Shown: positions 13,007 through 25,630, counted from the stretch's first letter. The stretch is 64,000 nt of DNA from Neurospora tetrasperma FGSC 2508 (GCF_000213175.1 NW_009799101.1:1715470-1779469), one strand, 5' to 3'. A program made the numbers and translations. The notes: generated by a model not told the origin, from the sequence alone.

Positions 13007-13055
13007 CTGTGGATGTTAGCATGAACATACGTCCAGGGATCATGGTTGAACTTAC
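13007..13055 (-). other. Probable 5' leader intron of the Rua1-like gene
   Basis: On the minus strand, GTAAGT at 13055 is followed by a TGCTAAC branch-like motif and a CACAG acceptor ending at 13007, a 49-bp intron of typical fungal form. It lies 68 bp upstream of the coding start at 12939. Removing it also removes two upstream ATGs. No transcript evidence is available. Confidence 0.5.
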
Positions 13056-15374
13056 GCAATGTATAACGGCGTTGAAGCTAGCTCGAGGTGGGAAGATGTC
13101 GTGACTGAGAAGGGATACAGGTAGCACTGCGAGCCTTTCTGCGTAGGTGAAGTGATCGGTGGTAAATGAGAGCGTTGATGGCTGGTTGATTGGTGGTACG
13201 AGCGGTTCGTGTATATCGATTGTTGTTAAGGATTGTTGGACCTCGTCTTTGAAGAATAATAGAATGACCAGAAAGGAAAGAGAAAAGAAAGTTGTGAAAT
13301 TGCGGTTACCCAAAGTGAAAGGAATGTCAAGGATCCGAAGTGCTGGAAGGAAAGGAGTGGAATGAGTTGTACGAAGCCAACCCGTTAGACCATCACCCAC
13401 ACACTGGTATTCAAGAGGAAGAGAGCCTGCTCTAGGTGTATTATAAGCCAGCAAGCAATAGTAAGGACTGGTGGTAGTGAAAGAGGGTCGGATAACCAGT
13501 GAGAAATCGAGAATGAATGGACGGGAAGGTAGCAAAAGGAAGAGACCAGTGAGGGGACACTGACATGCCGTAGGTATAAAAGAAATCTATCACATACCAA
13601 GACACAAGCACCCCTGGACGGCTAATGGTCCAGTGAGGCCAGGTTAGGGACACCGGTAGCAGCTAAGCCGGGTCTCTGATACATGGTACAGGCTTGCCTG
13701 CGTCTATGAACGTGGATAACAGGTGGTGCACGAGATGTCTGTATGGCCTGTTCCTTTGGGAAGAAGACAGGCGACAAGGGTAGACGCGGACAGGGTTGCA
13801 TGTACCCATCGAAGACGGGGCAGAAGGAGCCATGTATGAGATGATATTGTCCCAAGCAGGGACCAGGTGCTTAGCCTACAGATCAATGCTTTGTTTGGCA
13901 ATAGATGATGAGGCTAAAACATTGGCAAGTCAGATTCCCAAAGTAAAAGTCTTGATGGCCAAATGGCCCGAAAAGCAATTTGGTTAAAAAGTAGTGAGGA
14001 AGCAACGTAGACCAAAGTGGCTACTAGCCCGATTACTAGCCAGGGGCTTGACCGGGACTCTCCCCTACCAGGAAGAGCCACCCATTCTGAGCAGCACAGG
14101 GCAAGGGGTTGTCTGAGAAGGCCTCTAAGCCCTTTTCGGTCAGGAGTGTGTATGGTTAGCAAAGTGAAGATGAGATGGGGGTCATCATCCATGTACCCAG
14201 AACTGTCTGTGTAGGGCGCGAAAAGATACCGATGGGTGCGTGGCTTGTTTCAGATCCATGCCTTCTTGTCGGTAATAGGTGGCAGCCAGGCCTAGTTTTC
14301 CCTGTCTTGGATGATCCGGATTCCAGGCCGATGGTGGTCTAAGCTTAAGAATTGGATGTTGAAAAGGATGCTTCGCGGTAGTAGGATGGTGTACGAGGCT
14401 GTAGAGGACTAGAATTTTCCGTCGTTTCCGTCCCTCTGGCGCCCGTTAAACGGAACGTAAGCAGACTGACTTCAGTTATCAGCCCGGCTTGAAGCAATTA
14501 GATCGCTACCGTAAGGCATCAGGGCAAGCCAGGCCGGCCATGTACGAATGATATAATATTTTGACAGGCGGGCATAATGCTCGAAGGTTGTGATGACGAT
14601 TTGCAAGCCTGCCCTTTGCCTCGAAGTCCAGGTTCAACAATCAAGCGTGACTGCCTGTGTATCCAACTTGATCGAATGTTGTTGTTTTGCGAGACAACAA
14701 CATCGAAATAGCAGCTTGAGACCTAACCCAGCAAAGCAAGCCCCGGTCTCTCAGCATCGGAAGTGCAAAACCAGGACGGACATGGCGACGCGTGTGTGGG
14801 TTTCGTGATCGGAAACTCTTCCCAAGTTCGTGAATCTAGGGTTTCGCTACTCAGAAACTTGACACAAGCCATAATGAATTCGTCAGGTCGGCGCTAGAAG
14901 CGGAGGTTGCTCAGGGCGAGTCAGCTCAGGACTGGCTGAAGCCTGAGGGCCGAGATTGAAGAAGACAAAATTTGGAGTAAGGATTACGCTAGTGCTGTGA
15001 GCGGGTTAGCAGTCTCGTTGCGGTCGGAACAAGGAGGTAGCGTAAGCCTCTTTTGGTTCAGTGGCTTGATGCTGGCCCAGCCCATGTCGTCAACTGGACT
15101 CGAGTGGGCAAGTGTCTAGGGAGGTGTTGAGGGGAAGCAGGGCAGGAGGGCAAAAATAGCAAGTTCCAAGATCAAAGGGAGGATGATCCGCGTCACCCGT
15201 GTCTTGATCCTCCTTGGGCTTCCTGATCGCTCGAGGCAGGCAGGGAGTACGGTTTCGATTTCGATCCTTTCAAGGGGTTTGGTGGGTTTTGTTCTTGCAA
15301 AATTCAATTGAGGAACTTGGGTGGACTCCAAGGACCGGCAGGGGAAACCCCGTCTTGCCGACTGCAGATTGTGG

Positions 15375-15725
15375 ATGCGGGGATTCGGAGACGACTGCGA
15401 TTCGTTGGCCGGGCTGGTGGTGTTGAGCCACAAGCCGACGTTGGAGAGGTTGTTGGAGAGGGAACGAATGACTGAGTCGAGAGAAAGGAACAAGGAGATT
15501 GTGTGCGGGTTGGTAGCTAGGTTGGAAAGAGACTGGTTGGAATTGGGCAAGCGGATGCCCCTGGATGGAAAAGCGAAAGGGCTGTTCAAGGAAGCTAATG
15601 ACACCATGGACATGCCAGGCGTAAGGAAGGAGTGGGCCGGGGGAGCAACCGGGGCTCGCGGGGCAGGAACGTCTCAGATCTGTCGCAGGAGGCAGTCGCA
15701 CACCACCCTACTTGCAGCACTCTAG
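15375..15725 (+). CDS. Candidate small hypothetical protein (116 aa)
   Basis: An ATG-started frame encodes 116 residues. Residues 20-60 are charged and helix-prone (LERLLERERMTESRERNKE, then VARLERDWLELGKRMP), like a short coiled coil, followed by a Gly/Ala-rich tail. The frame stays open further upstream to a GTG at 15321 but with no ATG there. The opposite strand also holds a 165-codon frame over the same bases, so chance is a real possibility. I recognise no family. No introns or leader features help. Treat as a weak candidate. Confidence 0.2.
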   Translation: MRGFGDDCDSLAGLVVLSHKPTLERLLERERMTESRERNKEIVCGLVARLERDWLELGKRMPLDGKAKGLFKEANDTMDMPGVRKEWAGGATGARGAGTSQICRRRQSHTTLLAAL

Positions 15726-16094
15726 CCCCGCATGCCCCGATGTCACCATTGGTACCTTTCTTGGCACGCACCAAAAGAGACGGGTTCACCTCAACCGCCT
15801 CCAGACCTCTTGCCTTCGTTGTGTAGGTAAGCGGGGTGAAGAACCTCGAGGCGCTCTTGAGGTTTTGCGCAATCATCCGCCCGCATTCCAAATTCTCCGT
15901 TGGATGAGTGACCGCCAACATCGATACCTACATACATGTTGTACAGTTGGTGATACTGTATCCATCCATCCATCTCTCGAGTTCGTATTTCTAGGTCTCA
16001 CCTCGCCTTGCGAATAGTCCACCACCAGCCGCCTCTAGCTCCAGAGAAGTGGAAGGACTCAACAGGAATTAGCGGTCCGAATGACCACTCCGGT

Positions 16095-16095
<1 letters not shown>

Positions 16096-16126
<31 letters not shown>
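16096..16126. repeat. A homopolymer (A31)
   Basis: Thirty-one consecutive A in gene-free DNA. No element body or duplicated flanks were recognised around it. Confidence 0.9.
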
Positions 16127-16137
<11 letters not shown>

Positions 16138-18699
16138 TTTGGAAGTCATGTCAGAGACAAGTAATCACCCCACGATCGTCAATTGGACCACATCTGGACC
16201 ACAAAATGACAGCCGCCGATGGGGTGTTTCTCTAGCGCGCTTCTCACCCACACTGCGCATGCCCCGTCAATTTCCTCAAAGCAGTGAGAACACTACCCCA
16301 TTTTGTTTCGTCCTGATTTCCTCTGCCATGGCATAGATCTGGACTATACTTCTTGGGGTCAACAAAACAACAACAGTCCGTCTGTGCGTTGCCTACGCAT
16401 CACAAGCAATTTCCAAGAATAGCTTCAAGTTTCCCAGTTTCTCAAAGTCGGAGGATCAAGGCTTCAAGGCTACAACTTCATCGCCCCGCTTGATCGCCAG
16501 TTGCTTCCCACCCTTTCTGCCGCTCGGACGCTAGTGTTTCTTCTAGAGACATTCCACGTCCTTGATCAGTGGAGCTTCTCAGAAAATCCGCTCCAACGCC
16601 AGCGCAGTTGTTCTTCCGCTTGGGCGCGCCACGCATAACAATGAGTGCTGTTTTGGGAAATTGTTTGCCGTTTAGCCATAAGGAAACTCGCTGTCTATAG
16701 CTCTGAGTTTATGTGAATCATGGCGGACAATATTTCACGCATGACGGCATCCTTCTGTCTCTCCGCCCATGCATGGCCCAGGTATCGACGAGTGTTCCTG
16801 TAGGGCAAATGCTCACCGCCAGGGATCACGATACGCGTCTCGCGGGTTTACCGAGACCACCAAGACGAGAACCACTTCCGGCAAGATTCCACGTTGTTTT
16901 CGTGGCTCACGTCATGGCAATCACGGGTTGTGGTGAAAACGCATGTCTATGGCCAAAGAGTACAAAGAAAGACGCTCAAGCCAGAGCTTCGGACTATGAA
17001 CGCAAACAGACGTATATTCCGTTTACTTAATGTCTTGACAGTACGTAAGGCTTGCTTCCAAACCCAGGAACCAGATGCTCGGATGACTCATTCGAGTGTC
17101 CCATGGCTCTCGCTCACGCTGATATACCTTGATCCAATTGGTCATGCTGGCGCAAGTGTAAAATCACAGTTCACCAATGACCCGACACTCGGTGTTTCCA
17201 GTACGAGAAAGCATTAAAACCATGTAAACAGTCTCCTGAAAAGGCAAATTGATCCATGAGCAATCGACGGAATCGGTTGAACCGGCATCTCTATAGAGTT
17301 AAGTGTCTACATACCTTCTAGACGACGGGATCCTAGCCTGGTTCGATCCATGTCCGGGCCTCTACGCTCGAACATCAGCTCCCGTTCAGACGGATCTGAT
17401 AAGATGAAGTACTTTTTCTCAAGGAAAAAATTTGTTGAGGTCAGGGGCATGGGGATATGCTCGCTGTTTTGGTTCAAGTGTCTGGAAACCTTCAGCACTT
17501 GATCTCGTTCACACTCTCGGGAGGCCGCCGTTAATACCACCATAAATTTCCATGCTTGTACCGAGCTTATGTAACGCTAGGGTCTTCTGTCTTGGGAGTT
17601 AAGATGGTCCGTGGAAAGGGGCAGAGCGTGGATTACTGGTACACGCATTACCGTTACAGGTAGTAGTAATGCTGGAAACATGGAAGCGGAAACAACAAGT
17701 GAGTATCGTAAACGTCCATGTGTTCACAATCAATAACAAAACTTCTTCTTACGAGACAGACCCAAAGAAATCGTTTCTTCCTCCTCACAGATCACATCAC
17801 TGTCATAGTGAATAATACCTCATATCAGATCACTGAACACACAACGGTGACCTCCCATTTCGGGGCATAACGAAAGCATGATGAACTGGCTGGGGCAATC
17901 ATAAACAACACTCGCTCGTTGATGATCTGGCGAAGGAGGTTGGAAGTCCTTAAGCACAGTATGCTCAGAATTGCGATCTCGAAGGCGAATATCACCAATG
18001 GTTTCGATAGACCGAGCAAGAATTACTGAGATACGTTATCCCGCCCCATCTATCCTCTTTTTTCAAAGATCCAGTGACTGGCCCCTGTTTAATCAGGAGT
18101 CACACAAATTGAATTTCAAATTTGAGGCGACTATGTTCAGGATTGAGGTTTGATTCCGTGAGATAAGCAAGAGATTTTATCTAAGCTGTCTCACAGGCTG
18201 CAAGCCATATTGTAGCCTCCGTTAGCGCTGGCACATAATTCGGATGATTTACCATCATCATCTTGAGTCATGTAGTCTCCGTCTGGGCAACTGTGATGTT
18301 TCTTGGTATCTGCGTAAAAGAGATAGCTCATGGAAGAAGCAAGAGGTAGAATAGCCTTCACAAAGCTTTCACAAGCAAGACTTGAACGAGCATTTGATAA
18401 AGGCAAGCTGAATCCCATGCTTATCTTGATGCAATACCGTCCTATTACGATCCAGTTTCAGTGCAGTTGACCAGTTTCCAAGTGATGACTACCTATATCT
18501 GGACACAAACCTCTCGACGGTGTAAATCTAGTTGCCATGCTGCCCTCCCGCCCGTTTTTCATCCCAACTTTTCAATGGGCCTGTGACCTAGAGAACATAG
18601 CCCGTAACCTAGAACCTGCGGGAGGGTATATGTATCTTTTCCCCCGACATCACTTCCGTGGCAAGCTGGTTGGATGGCGTAGCAGTTTCGGTTGTCGCC

Positions 18700-18860
18700 C
18701 GCTCCTTTACTTTCCTCCCTCCCGCTCCTCCTTCTTTCTCCCGAACCCGCGCGTTCAATCCACAGCTGTACAGCCACTCACTACTTTTTTTCTATCTTCT
18801 TTTCTTTTTTTTTTTCAATTTTCTTTTTTTCATTCCTCGTTGTAATTGTTCTGCATTTAC
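18700..18860 (+). promoter_or_regulatory. CT-rich promoter- or leader-like block
   Basis: A 160-bp plus-strand stretch is almost entirely C and T, including several T7-T10 runs. Such CT blocks commonly sit at transcription starts in Neurospora, and similar ones precede the CorA-like gene (about 24970-25065) here. No coding frame with an ATG and family features follows before the hypothetical gene on the other strand, so it may serve a noncoding transcript or nothing. Low confidence. Confidence 0.25.
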
Positions 18861-19423
18861 TTTTCTCTCTACACTCTCTTGTTATTGCTGTCTGTCATGC
18901 GTTGTCCCCAAATTGAATAAAAGTATGCGTTCAAGGACAGGGCTTTGGACATCGATGGTCACATGGATGCTGGAAGCAAATTCCGGGGCCACGGTTATTG
19001 TTCAACAATTATCAAGTCTTTCCAATTAGTCTTGTTGGCAATGATTGACATGAATTGGCCACGCCTTAACTTCCAGCCATTATGTCGAGTACCCGAATGC
19101 AATGATGCACAACGAAGTGTTTTTCTTGGCCATTTTCCCTCACCACATTCCAAATCTCATGCCGCAGGTGAACAGCAGAAGTTGTTATTTAATATGGAGG
19201 AATACTATTTCCCACTTCCTACCCATTGAAGAAAATTTCCATCTTTCGGTCTATCTTGAAACAACCAGGCCGACGAACATGTCATTCCAGTCCGAACACT
19301 CCCGACGCCACACACCCTCACCTCAACAGACTCGAAACCTCCACTTTCCCCTTCTCCACCGAGTCACGGACACTACAATGTCCGGGCCCCCACGGAGTAT
19401 TGTATAGCAGGCCCCATCCCTCA

Positions 19424-20218
19424 TTACTTCTGGTTATTGATCCTCTTCCATACTTCACTCTCCGCCTCCGCCACCTTCGCCCCAGCATCCTGAATCCATT
19501 TCTTCGCCGAGTTCCAGACCCCTTCTTCGTCGTCATCGCCACCGTGACCCTGACCGTGACCGTGACCTCCTTGAGAAGCAGCATATTCGTGCGCTGCGCG
19601 CTGCGCCTGGTTCATATCCGACGCCATGGCGTCTTGTTGGTACCCGGGAGGATGAGAGAGGTCTCCTCCTCCGGATCCAGATCCAGCTCCAGGTCTGGGT
19701 CCAAGGCCAAGCTCAGCCGGGGAAGCACCAGCAGGGAGATAGGTCGGAAGGGTTCTCGTGGGAGGTGGTGGGATGGTGGTGGTAGACGTTCCGTGTTGGG
19801 AGTAGTTGTAGGAAGCGGTTGGTGGGGGGATGGACATTTGGTGCGGTGGACTGGTTATTGGGCCATGTGGTGCTGGTGCTGCTGGATTCCCTGGGTAGTA
19901 TTGAGATGATGGTTGCGGGGGGAGATGGGCATATTCAACGTCTTGCCCTTGGGTGGCTGCTGTGCCAGTCCCCGCGGTTTGGGCGGGAAGACTCGGGACT
20001 GCCCCGGGCTGGGGAGGTGGAGGAGTCCGGTCGGAGGTGAGGTAGGTGGGCGTAGGCTGGTTGAGAGTGGCGGACCCGGTGGGTTGGGGATCGGGGTTGG
20101 CGTTGAGAACTGTTCCTGAGCTTGACTGCCCCTCTGGAGTTGCGGTCTTGGTGTCCTGCGGATCAGACGCTTTTGCTGCGTTGATGGGGCTGTGGATGTG
20201 CAAGTTTATCGGAGGCAT
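19424..20218 (-). CDS. Proline/glycine-rich hypothetical protein
   Basis: A single-exon frame of 264 residues starts at ATG 20218 (MPPINLHIHSPINAAKASDP). The frame is open further upstream only through a GTG, so the ATG is the likely start. The first 200 residues are low complexity, rich in P, T, G, Q and S, with patches such as PPPPTRTLPTYLPAGASPAE. A His/Gly patch (GGHGHGQGHGGDDDEEG) follows. The last 30 residues, VWNSAKKWIQDAGAKVAEAE and on, form a charged amphipathic helix and look like the conserved part. I recognise the tail as typical of fungal hypothetical proteins but no function. A possible splice acceptor just upstream of the ATG hints at a leader intron. It is head-to-head with arp8. 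Confidence 0.7.
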   Translation of the reverse strand: MPPINLHIHSPINAAKASDPQDTKTATPEGQSSSGTVLNANPDPQPTGSATLNQPTPTYLTSDRTPPPPQPGAVPSLPAQTAGTGTAATQGQDVEYAHLPPQPSSQYYPGNPAAPAPHGPITSPPHQMSIPPPTASYNYSQHGTSTTTIPPPPTRTLPTYLPAGASPAELGLGPRPGAGSGSGGGDLSHPPGYQQDAMASDMNQAQRAAHEYAASQGGHGHGQGHGGDDDEEGVWNSAKKWIQDAGAKVAEAESEVWKRINNQK

Positions 20219-21540
20219 AGTTTCAAGTGGCTTGATACCTAAGATCGTGAGGATGTAAACAGGATGTGCGGTCAATGAAGCCGAGTGAATCACTGGATTG
20301 TGTGAAAGTATATCAGTTGCAGTGAGATGTTAGTACATTAGATTCTTCGTGGGCGGGGTTATCCAAAGATATGGATAAACGCCAAATGTGTAACGTGGCC
20401 GTTCTAAGGTGAGTGTAGGTAATTGTCTCAGTTTGCCCTTTATTATCGTGTCGTTGCCTGCTGACTGGCCATTAATCGCACTTGCCAAAGGGACAGATGC
20501 GCTTGCGTGAGACACTCGCGATTCGCGAAACGGTCGTTAAGCTGCAGTGCTGTGAGCAATGCCGATCAGGAAACGACGTCATTGTCAGCTGGCAGGTCAA
20601 GGTTAATTGCCGGCCGCGAATGGTTAACTGCCGTGCAAGGGCGCAGATTGCAGCTGGCCTTGATTTCCACTAGAGGTAGGTATTGAACGGCCTTCTTTGT
20701 TTGTTCGAGACGAGCCTCAAAGCACAACGTGATTCAACATCGGTCTGTATGCGGTCTTGATGCACTGGCTGTTGGACGATCAACATGTGGACGTCAGCCT
20801 CAGCTTCTGAGTTCTGAAGTCGAGACTTGCCGTGATCTAGGTAGGCTCGGACATGCAAGCAAATTGTGTGAGCGAAAGGAGCGAAATTCAAGTGAACGCT
20901 GCAAGTGTGAATGCAGTCGGAAAAGTCGGTGCTGTCGAGGTGAACCTCACTCCGCGGTCGCAGCCCGGAATGGCACGAACAGCTCCATTGGAACCCCCCC
21001 CCCCCTGCTCAGCCTTTCAAAGAAGCTAAACCTGGACGGCGTTAGCGCGGTACTGGAAACCCCACAACGGACCAGGGACAACGGGGTACCTTAACTGGGG
21101 AGTGCATGTCTGGCCAGCCTCGCAGGACGAATAACGCTGTGGATGGTTTCCAAAACATTTGTCTATCGTGTAGGAGTGTAGTGCACCGGCCGCCAAACTC
21201 AATCAACCCCAAATTTATCGGACTGAACCGTCCGAATCAAGGCGAACCAAGAGAACACAGACGAGGCCCACGTCCGCCATCAGCATTCCCGGCCGGCCGA
21301 CCGCACCGCCGCAACTCCCACTTTACCTCAACACCAAAACACGGAATCGGTACATCGACAGCATCACCAATATCACCACCTCCACCCCTCCACTTGGCGC
21401 GCACTTGCGGAAAACGTCCCGCTGCACCGTGACTGCCACCGCCTTAATAGATCAACAAAGCGCGTCATCTTTCGACTATAGGTTTACCGCGCATATAGAC
21501 CACTCGATTGGCATATCCAGGGAGGCATCAACATTTCAAT
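20219..21540. other. Divergent promoter between the hypothetical gene and arp8
   Basis: About 1.3 kb between divergent genes. It contains a C12 run at 20994-21005, a near-duplicated pair of GGTTAAnTGCCG segments around 20600-20635, and a CTAGAGGTAG motif near 20670 that recurs elsewhere in the window. Open frames of up to 121 codons (20729-21094, 21106-21432) show no family features and probably reflect leader sequence. Confidence 0.5.
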
Positions 21541-23920
21541 ATGGTCGGGAAAGTCAGCGAACGCGTCCTCCTTCGGGAAGGTAGGTGCTCTCGCTCTTCT
21601 ACCAATGCCTCTTCATGTTCAGTCACTGATAGCCACGGTCAGGGTTGGAGCGCACCGACAATGGCATGAAGCAGACAAGTTGGCCCGACGTCGTTCCCAT
21701 CAACCAAAAGAACTATTACACGTACGGACCATACCCTCACGTCCTAATCCTCACCAACGAAAAAGTCCAGCATGCTGACAATGCCTTCGCAGTGATTACA
21801 TGAAGCGGGATGACCAGATCCTTTCGCTCAGACTCCAGAGTGAACTCAACAGAGACCGGCTTGTACAAAGTGCCAAGGACCGCGATCGCGCCCTCAACTA
21901 CACCAATGGCGAAGTGCCTCTCCCTCTCGACGAGCTACAGGGCGATGATGGGCCGACAGCCACAGCCTATGCCGACCCGTCCAAGGTCATCGTTATACAC
22001 CCCGGAAGTCAAAACCTCAGAATCGGGTTCGCGAGCGACGCGCTTCCGAAAACCATCCCCATGGTCCTCGCGACAAAGTACCCCCAGACCGAGTCGGAGA
22101 TGTACGAAGCGCTACCGAGGAGGCAGTTCGAAGCTAGAACAACCGAGCAGCAATACGGCGAAGACTGGTCCAAGAAGTACCAAAAAATGTGCAACGACCT
22201 CAAGACCGACATGCGCGCAAACAGGCGCAAGGTTCTCCCCAACTCAAAAGATCTGGTTCTCAACTTCAACCGCCGAACAGAGGCCGAAGTCATCTCTACC
22301 CACAATGACCCTCTTCAAGTAGACTGGACCGATGTCAAGACTCTGGAAGACCCGGATTCGAACGCTTCCGTGTTCATTGGACAACAGGCGTTACGCATTC
22401 CGGACGATTCCAACCCCAAATTCAAGCTATGGTGGCCGATACAGCACGGCTGGATGAATGAAGACGACTATCCCACAAAAGCCCATCTATTCAACGACAT
22501 CGAGACCTTACTTGATCGTGCCTTACGGTATGATTTGGGTCTCAAGCGAAGTACCGAATGGAAGCAGTATAGCTGCGTCTTCGTCATCCCAGATTTGTAC
22601 GACAAGAAGTATGTGGAGCAAATATTACACCTTTGCGTGGAGTGGTTCGAGTTCAGCAAGATTTCGTTCATACAAGAAAGCATGGCGGCTTCATTCGGTG
22701 CCGGCTACACACAGGCCTGTGTTGTAGACGTCGGCGCACAAAAAACGTCCATCACCTGTGTTGAGGATGGACTGTGCATCGAGGACTCTCGCATCAACCT
22801 GAAATTTGGCGGTTACGATGTCACCGAAACATTCATCAAGATGATGCTTTACGACAACTTCCCATACCAGGAAATCAATCTACGCCGAAGATACGACTTC
22901 TTGTTAGCCGAAGAGTTGAAGATCAAGTACTGCACGCTATCACAGGCCAACATATCTGTCCAGAACTCCGATTTCCACGTGCGCGCCCCTAACCAGCCCA
23001 CCCGCAAATACCAGTTCAAATTCTACGATGAGGTTATCCTGGCCCCTATGGGATTTTATGACCCTTCCATCTTTGACAACAGCACCAAGCTTAGAGGCAG
23101 GAGGAAGCTCATCGAGAGGTCGTATAACGCCTACGATGTAGAAGTCCCCGATGACCCTACATCAGCTGCCCAGTTCGCCGTCCTATCCCATATCGCTCCC
23201 AGCCTTAATGCACACACCCTTGCGGGAGCGTTGAATGATCTTGCTACGCCTGGCAGGGAGAAGCCGCTGTCATTCAATTTCTTGGCGCGCGGCGACACCG
23301 CGGCTGGAACCCCTGGCACATCAAAGGCGCCATCGCCTGCTCCTGGAGAGGGCGCCAGCACTCCCGTTCCACCGCCGTTCGTCTTCGGAGCAGGCGGCGG
23401 TAGTCCCGCCCCCAGTGGACGGAATGGCACTACTCCAGTACCCACGAGTGGGGCCGCTGCGGCCCCCAATGGCACTGGCGCTGGCAGCAACACATTAGCC
23501 GTCCCCGGCATGCCAACCGAGGCCGTTCAGCGCACTCCCAAGTCGATGGCCGCAGAGCGTGACGCTGTGCTGCCAGTAGTTCCTCTTGACATCGCCATCA
23601 TGACCAGCATTCAGAACGCCGCCAAGGGTGATGAGAAGAAGGTTAGGGAGCTGATGGGAAGCATCATGGTGATTGGTGGTGGTGCCAAGATCCCGCACTT
23701 TGCGCCATATCTTGAGGAGAAGCTCAAGGCACGTCGTCCGGACCTGTCAGAGCGGATCTTGGTGAGCAGGAGCGCGAGGGAGATGGACGAACAAGTCGTT
23801 GTTTGGAAGGGAGCGAGCGTCTTTGCGAAGCTGTCGACCAACGATTCGTGGATTACGAACTATGAGTACAAAATGCTGGGGTCCAGGGTCATCTACCACA
23901 AGGCGCTGTGGCAGTACTGA
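21541..23920 (+). CDS. arp8: Actin-related protein 8, INO80 chromatin-remodelling subunit
   Basis: Three exons (21541-21580, 21643-21721, 21793-23920) give 748 residues. The first two short exons encode MVGKVSERVLLREG and LERTDNGMKQTSWPDVVPIN, typical of the Arp8 N terminus. The actin-fold part is visible as VIHPGSQNLRIGFASDALPK near residue 80, the ACVVDVGAQKTSITCVEDGL nucleotide-fold segment, LKFGGYDVTETFIKMML, and a C-terminal IMVIGGGAKIPHFAPYLEEK. Arp8 is a nuclear actin-related protein that helps INO80 bind nucleosomes and linker DNA. Residues about 538-623 form a P/A/G/T-rich insertion, probably a disordered loop within the actin fold, as expected for Arp8 family insertions. It is on the plus strand, divergent from the proline-rich hypothetical gene. 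Confidence 0.93.
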
Positions 23921-25630
23921 TTGGTCTCTCTGTCATCATGTGATTCCTTGGGGTTTAGGCAGGGCTGGATAGAACATGTATACATTTTGCTTTGTTTTGT
24001 TTTTCCTGGATGCAACAGATATGGATGGATGTTGTGCGAAACAGCTAGGTACTATGAAATGGAGTTTACGGGCGTTATAGACAGGTGATAAGAAGAGGTG
24101 GCACTGTATGGTCAAAGACCTGAAGATGGCTGTGGATTTTACAAAAATTTGCTCAGTCCCGAGTGTTAGAGACTGCACAGATGTTTTTCGAACCACGAAC
24201 CTTGGAGCCATGGTGTTGACGTCTGTAAAACCTCAGAATGCCGACCGAGTTGTAGGAAGATCATTCCACAGACTCGGCTCAACAGCGGCCTCAAAGAAAG
24301 AGGCACAAGACAAGACGTGGCACCCCACTTGAGGAAAGCTTGATTGTACCTATAACGACAGGGGGTCTTTTTTCAGGGGCTCCATTCCACCAAAAAAACC
24401 AACCGTGGCTTAGCTGGCGCATCGTGAAGCTGGGGGAGGCTTACCGTAGGTAGTGTACCTTCTTAATGTACCTCTAGCGTTCGATGGCCGATGCAGAGTG
24501 CTTTTCCACTTTCCCAGCCACCATCAAAAAGCCAGCGAACGAAGAGAACGAATGCTGACAGAGCGGGCCGTCACTATCACGCCCGGGTACGTTTCTAGCA
24601 AGGAATGGGCCCAGACGTCTCGTATCGGTGCCGGTTTCTCGTCATGTTTCTTGCTCGATGGGGAGAGCTTCTTTTTCATGTGCTTTTTTTATTATTGCTC
24701 GAGTACTCCTCCCTTTACTTCGCTACCTACTACCACGCCGGTACGCTACACCGCAACGGCTGCTGCTTACGTGCTGCTATAGCTCCAAACAAACCGGCTA
24801 AAATGCACTGCAGTGCCGTAAGTGGCATCCATCGAAAATCGGGGGTCGGTATTCGGTAGCGAACGGAGCGGGAAAGGAACGAAAAGCTTCGAACGTTGCC
24901 GTCGAAGGATTGGACAGGCTGGGGCTCAGCGCAGGGGTGTGTGTGACCGTGTGGGTTCCTCACCCAAGCAGCAGCCTTTCCATTTGGCTACCTCTCTTTT
25001 CTTGTGTTTTGTTACATTTTTCAACTTTGCTTAAACTCCCAAGAGTTTTTTTTTTTTTTTCTTCTTTCGGTTGTGCAAACTTCCTTCCTGGGACGGTCGT
25101 GAGAGTATGTCGGGAGCCTTCGTCGCGGCCTAGGCATATATATTACGTCCAAGGTATCTTTCCGACGGAGTTTAGAAAGACATCTCACGAGGATTTATAC
25201 GATTTAAAGGTTATAGACGGGAACTGCATCCAACACCGCCATCACCACGACTACGAAGTTGACGAAGAAAGAGTTTACGAACGTACGGCCTTATGAGACT
25301 GGACGACTTAAACTGAGACAAAAGGAGTATATGACACCGGCCGGCACGACTTGCGAGGGCACCGAACACATATACAAAAGACGAAACAGAAACACACGCT
25401 TTCGGGTTCGCCCAAGCTAAAGCAGCTTCATTGACACGCAAGGCTTATACCGGCTACGGCACCCATTCAGCTCACACGGCGGCTCGGTACCGAAATCGGG
25501 TTTGACAAATCTTCATCATCACCAAGCCCCAGCTATTTATCGAGCCTTCTTCTTCTTCATCTTCTTCTTCTTCGTAACACCAACGGCATTGAAACTCAAG
25601 GGGTAAGGATATCAATAAGACCAATCAGCC
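23921..25630. other. Intergenic region, CorA-like gene promoter
   Basis: About 1.7 kb between two plus-strand genes. It holds the arp8 3' end and the promoter of the CorA-like gene. A pyrimidine-rich block with a T15 run (about 24970-25065) is a likely promoter or leader feature. A CTT/CAT trinucleotide tract lies at about 25541-25576, just upstream of the start. No gene was found. Confidence 0.5.

Larger units (their letters stand above)
12940..19423. other. 6.5-kb gene-poor region
   Basis: The left few hundred bases are the leader and promoter of the Rua1-like gene. Beyond that I found no gene with recognisable family features. One modest candidate frame (15375-15725) and an A31 tract are listed separately. 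A strongly pyrimidine-rich block at 18700-18860, followed by ordinary sequence, has the look of a Neurospora promoter or leader for a plus-strand transcript, but no convincing frame follows. The stretch is not obviously AT-rich, so it does not look like a heavily RIP-mutated repeat by eye. Confidence 0.5.

Noticed and set aside
12942-13535. A 197-codon minus-strand frame just upstream of the Rua1-like start
   Set aside because: It crosses a probable leader intron (13007-13055), lacks family features and most likely is untranslated leader.
13914-14192. A 92-codon minus-strand ATG frame with one hydrophobic segment
   Set aside because: Short, isolated, no homology recognised, and the frame lies in gene-poor DNA where such frames are expected by chance.
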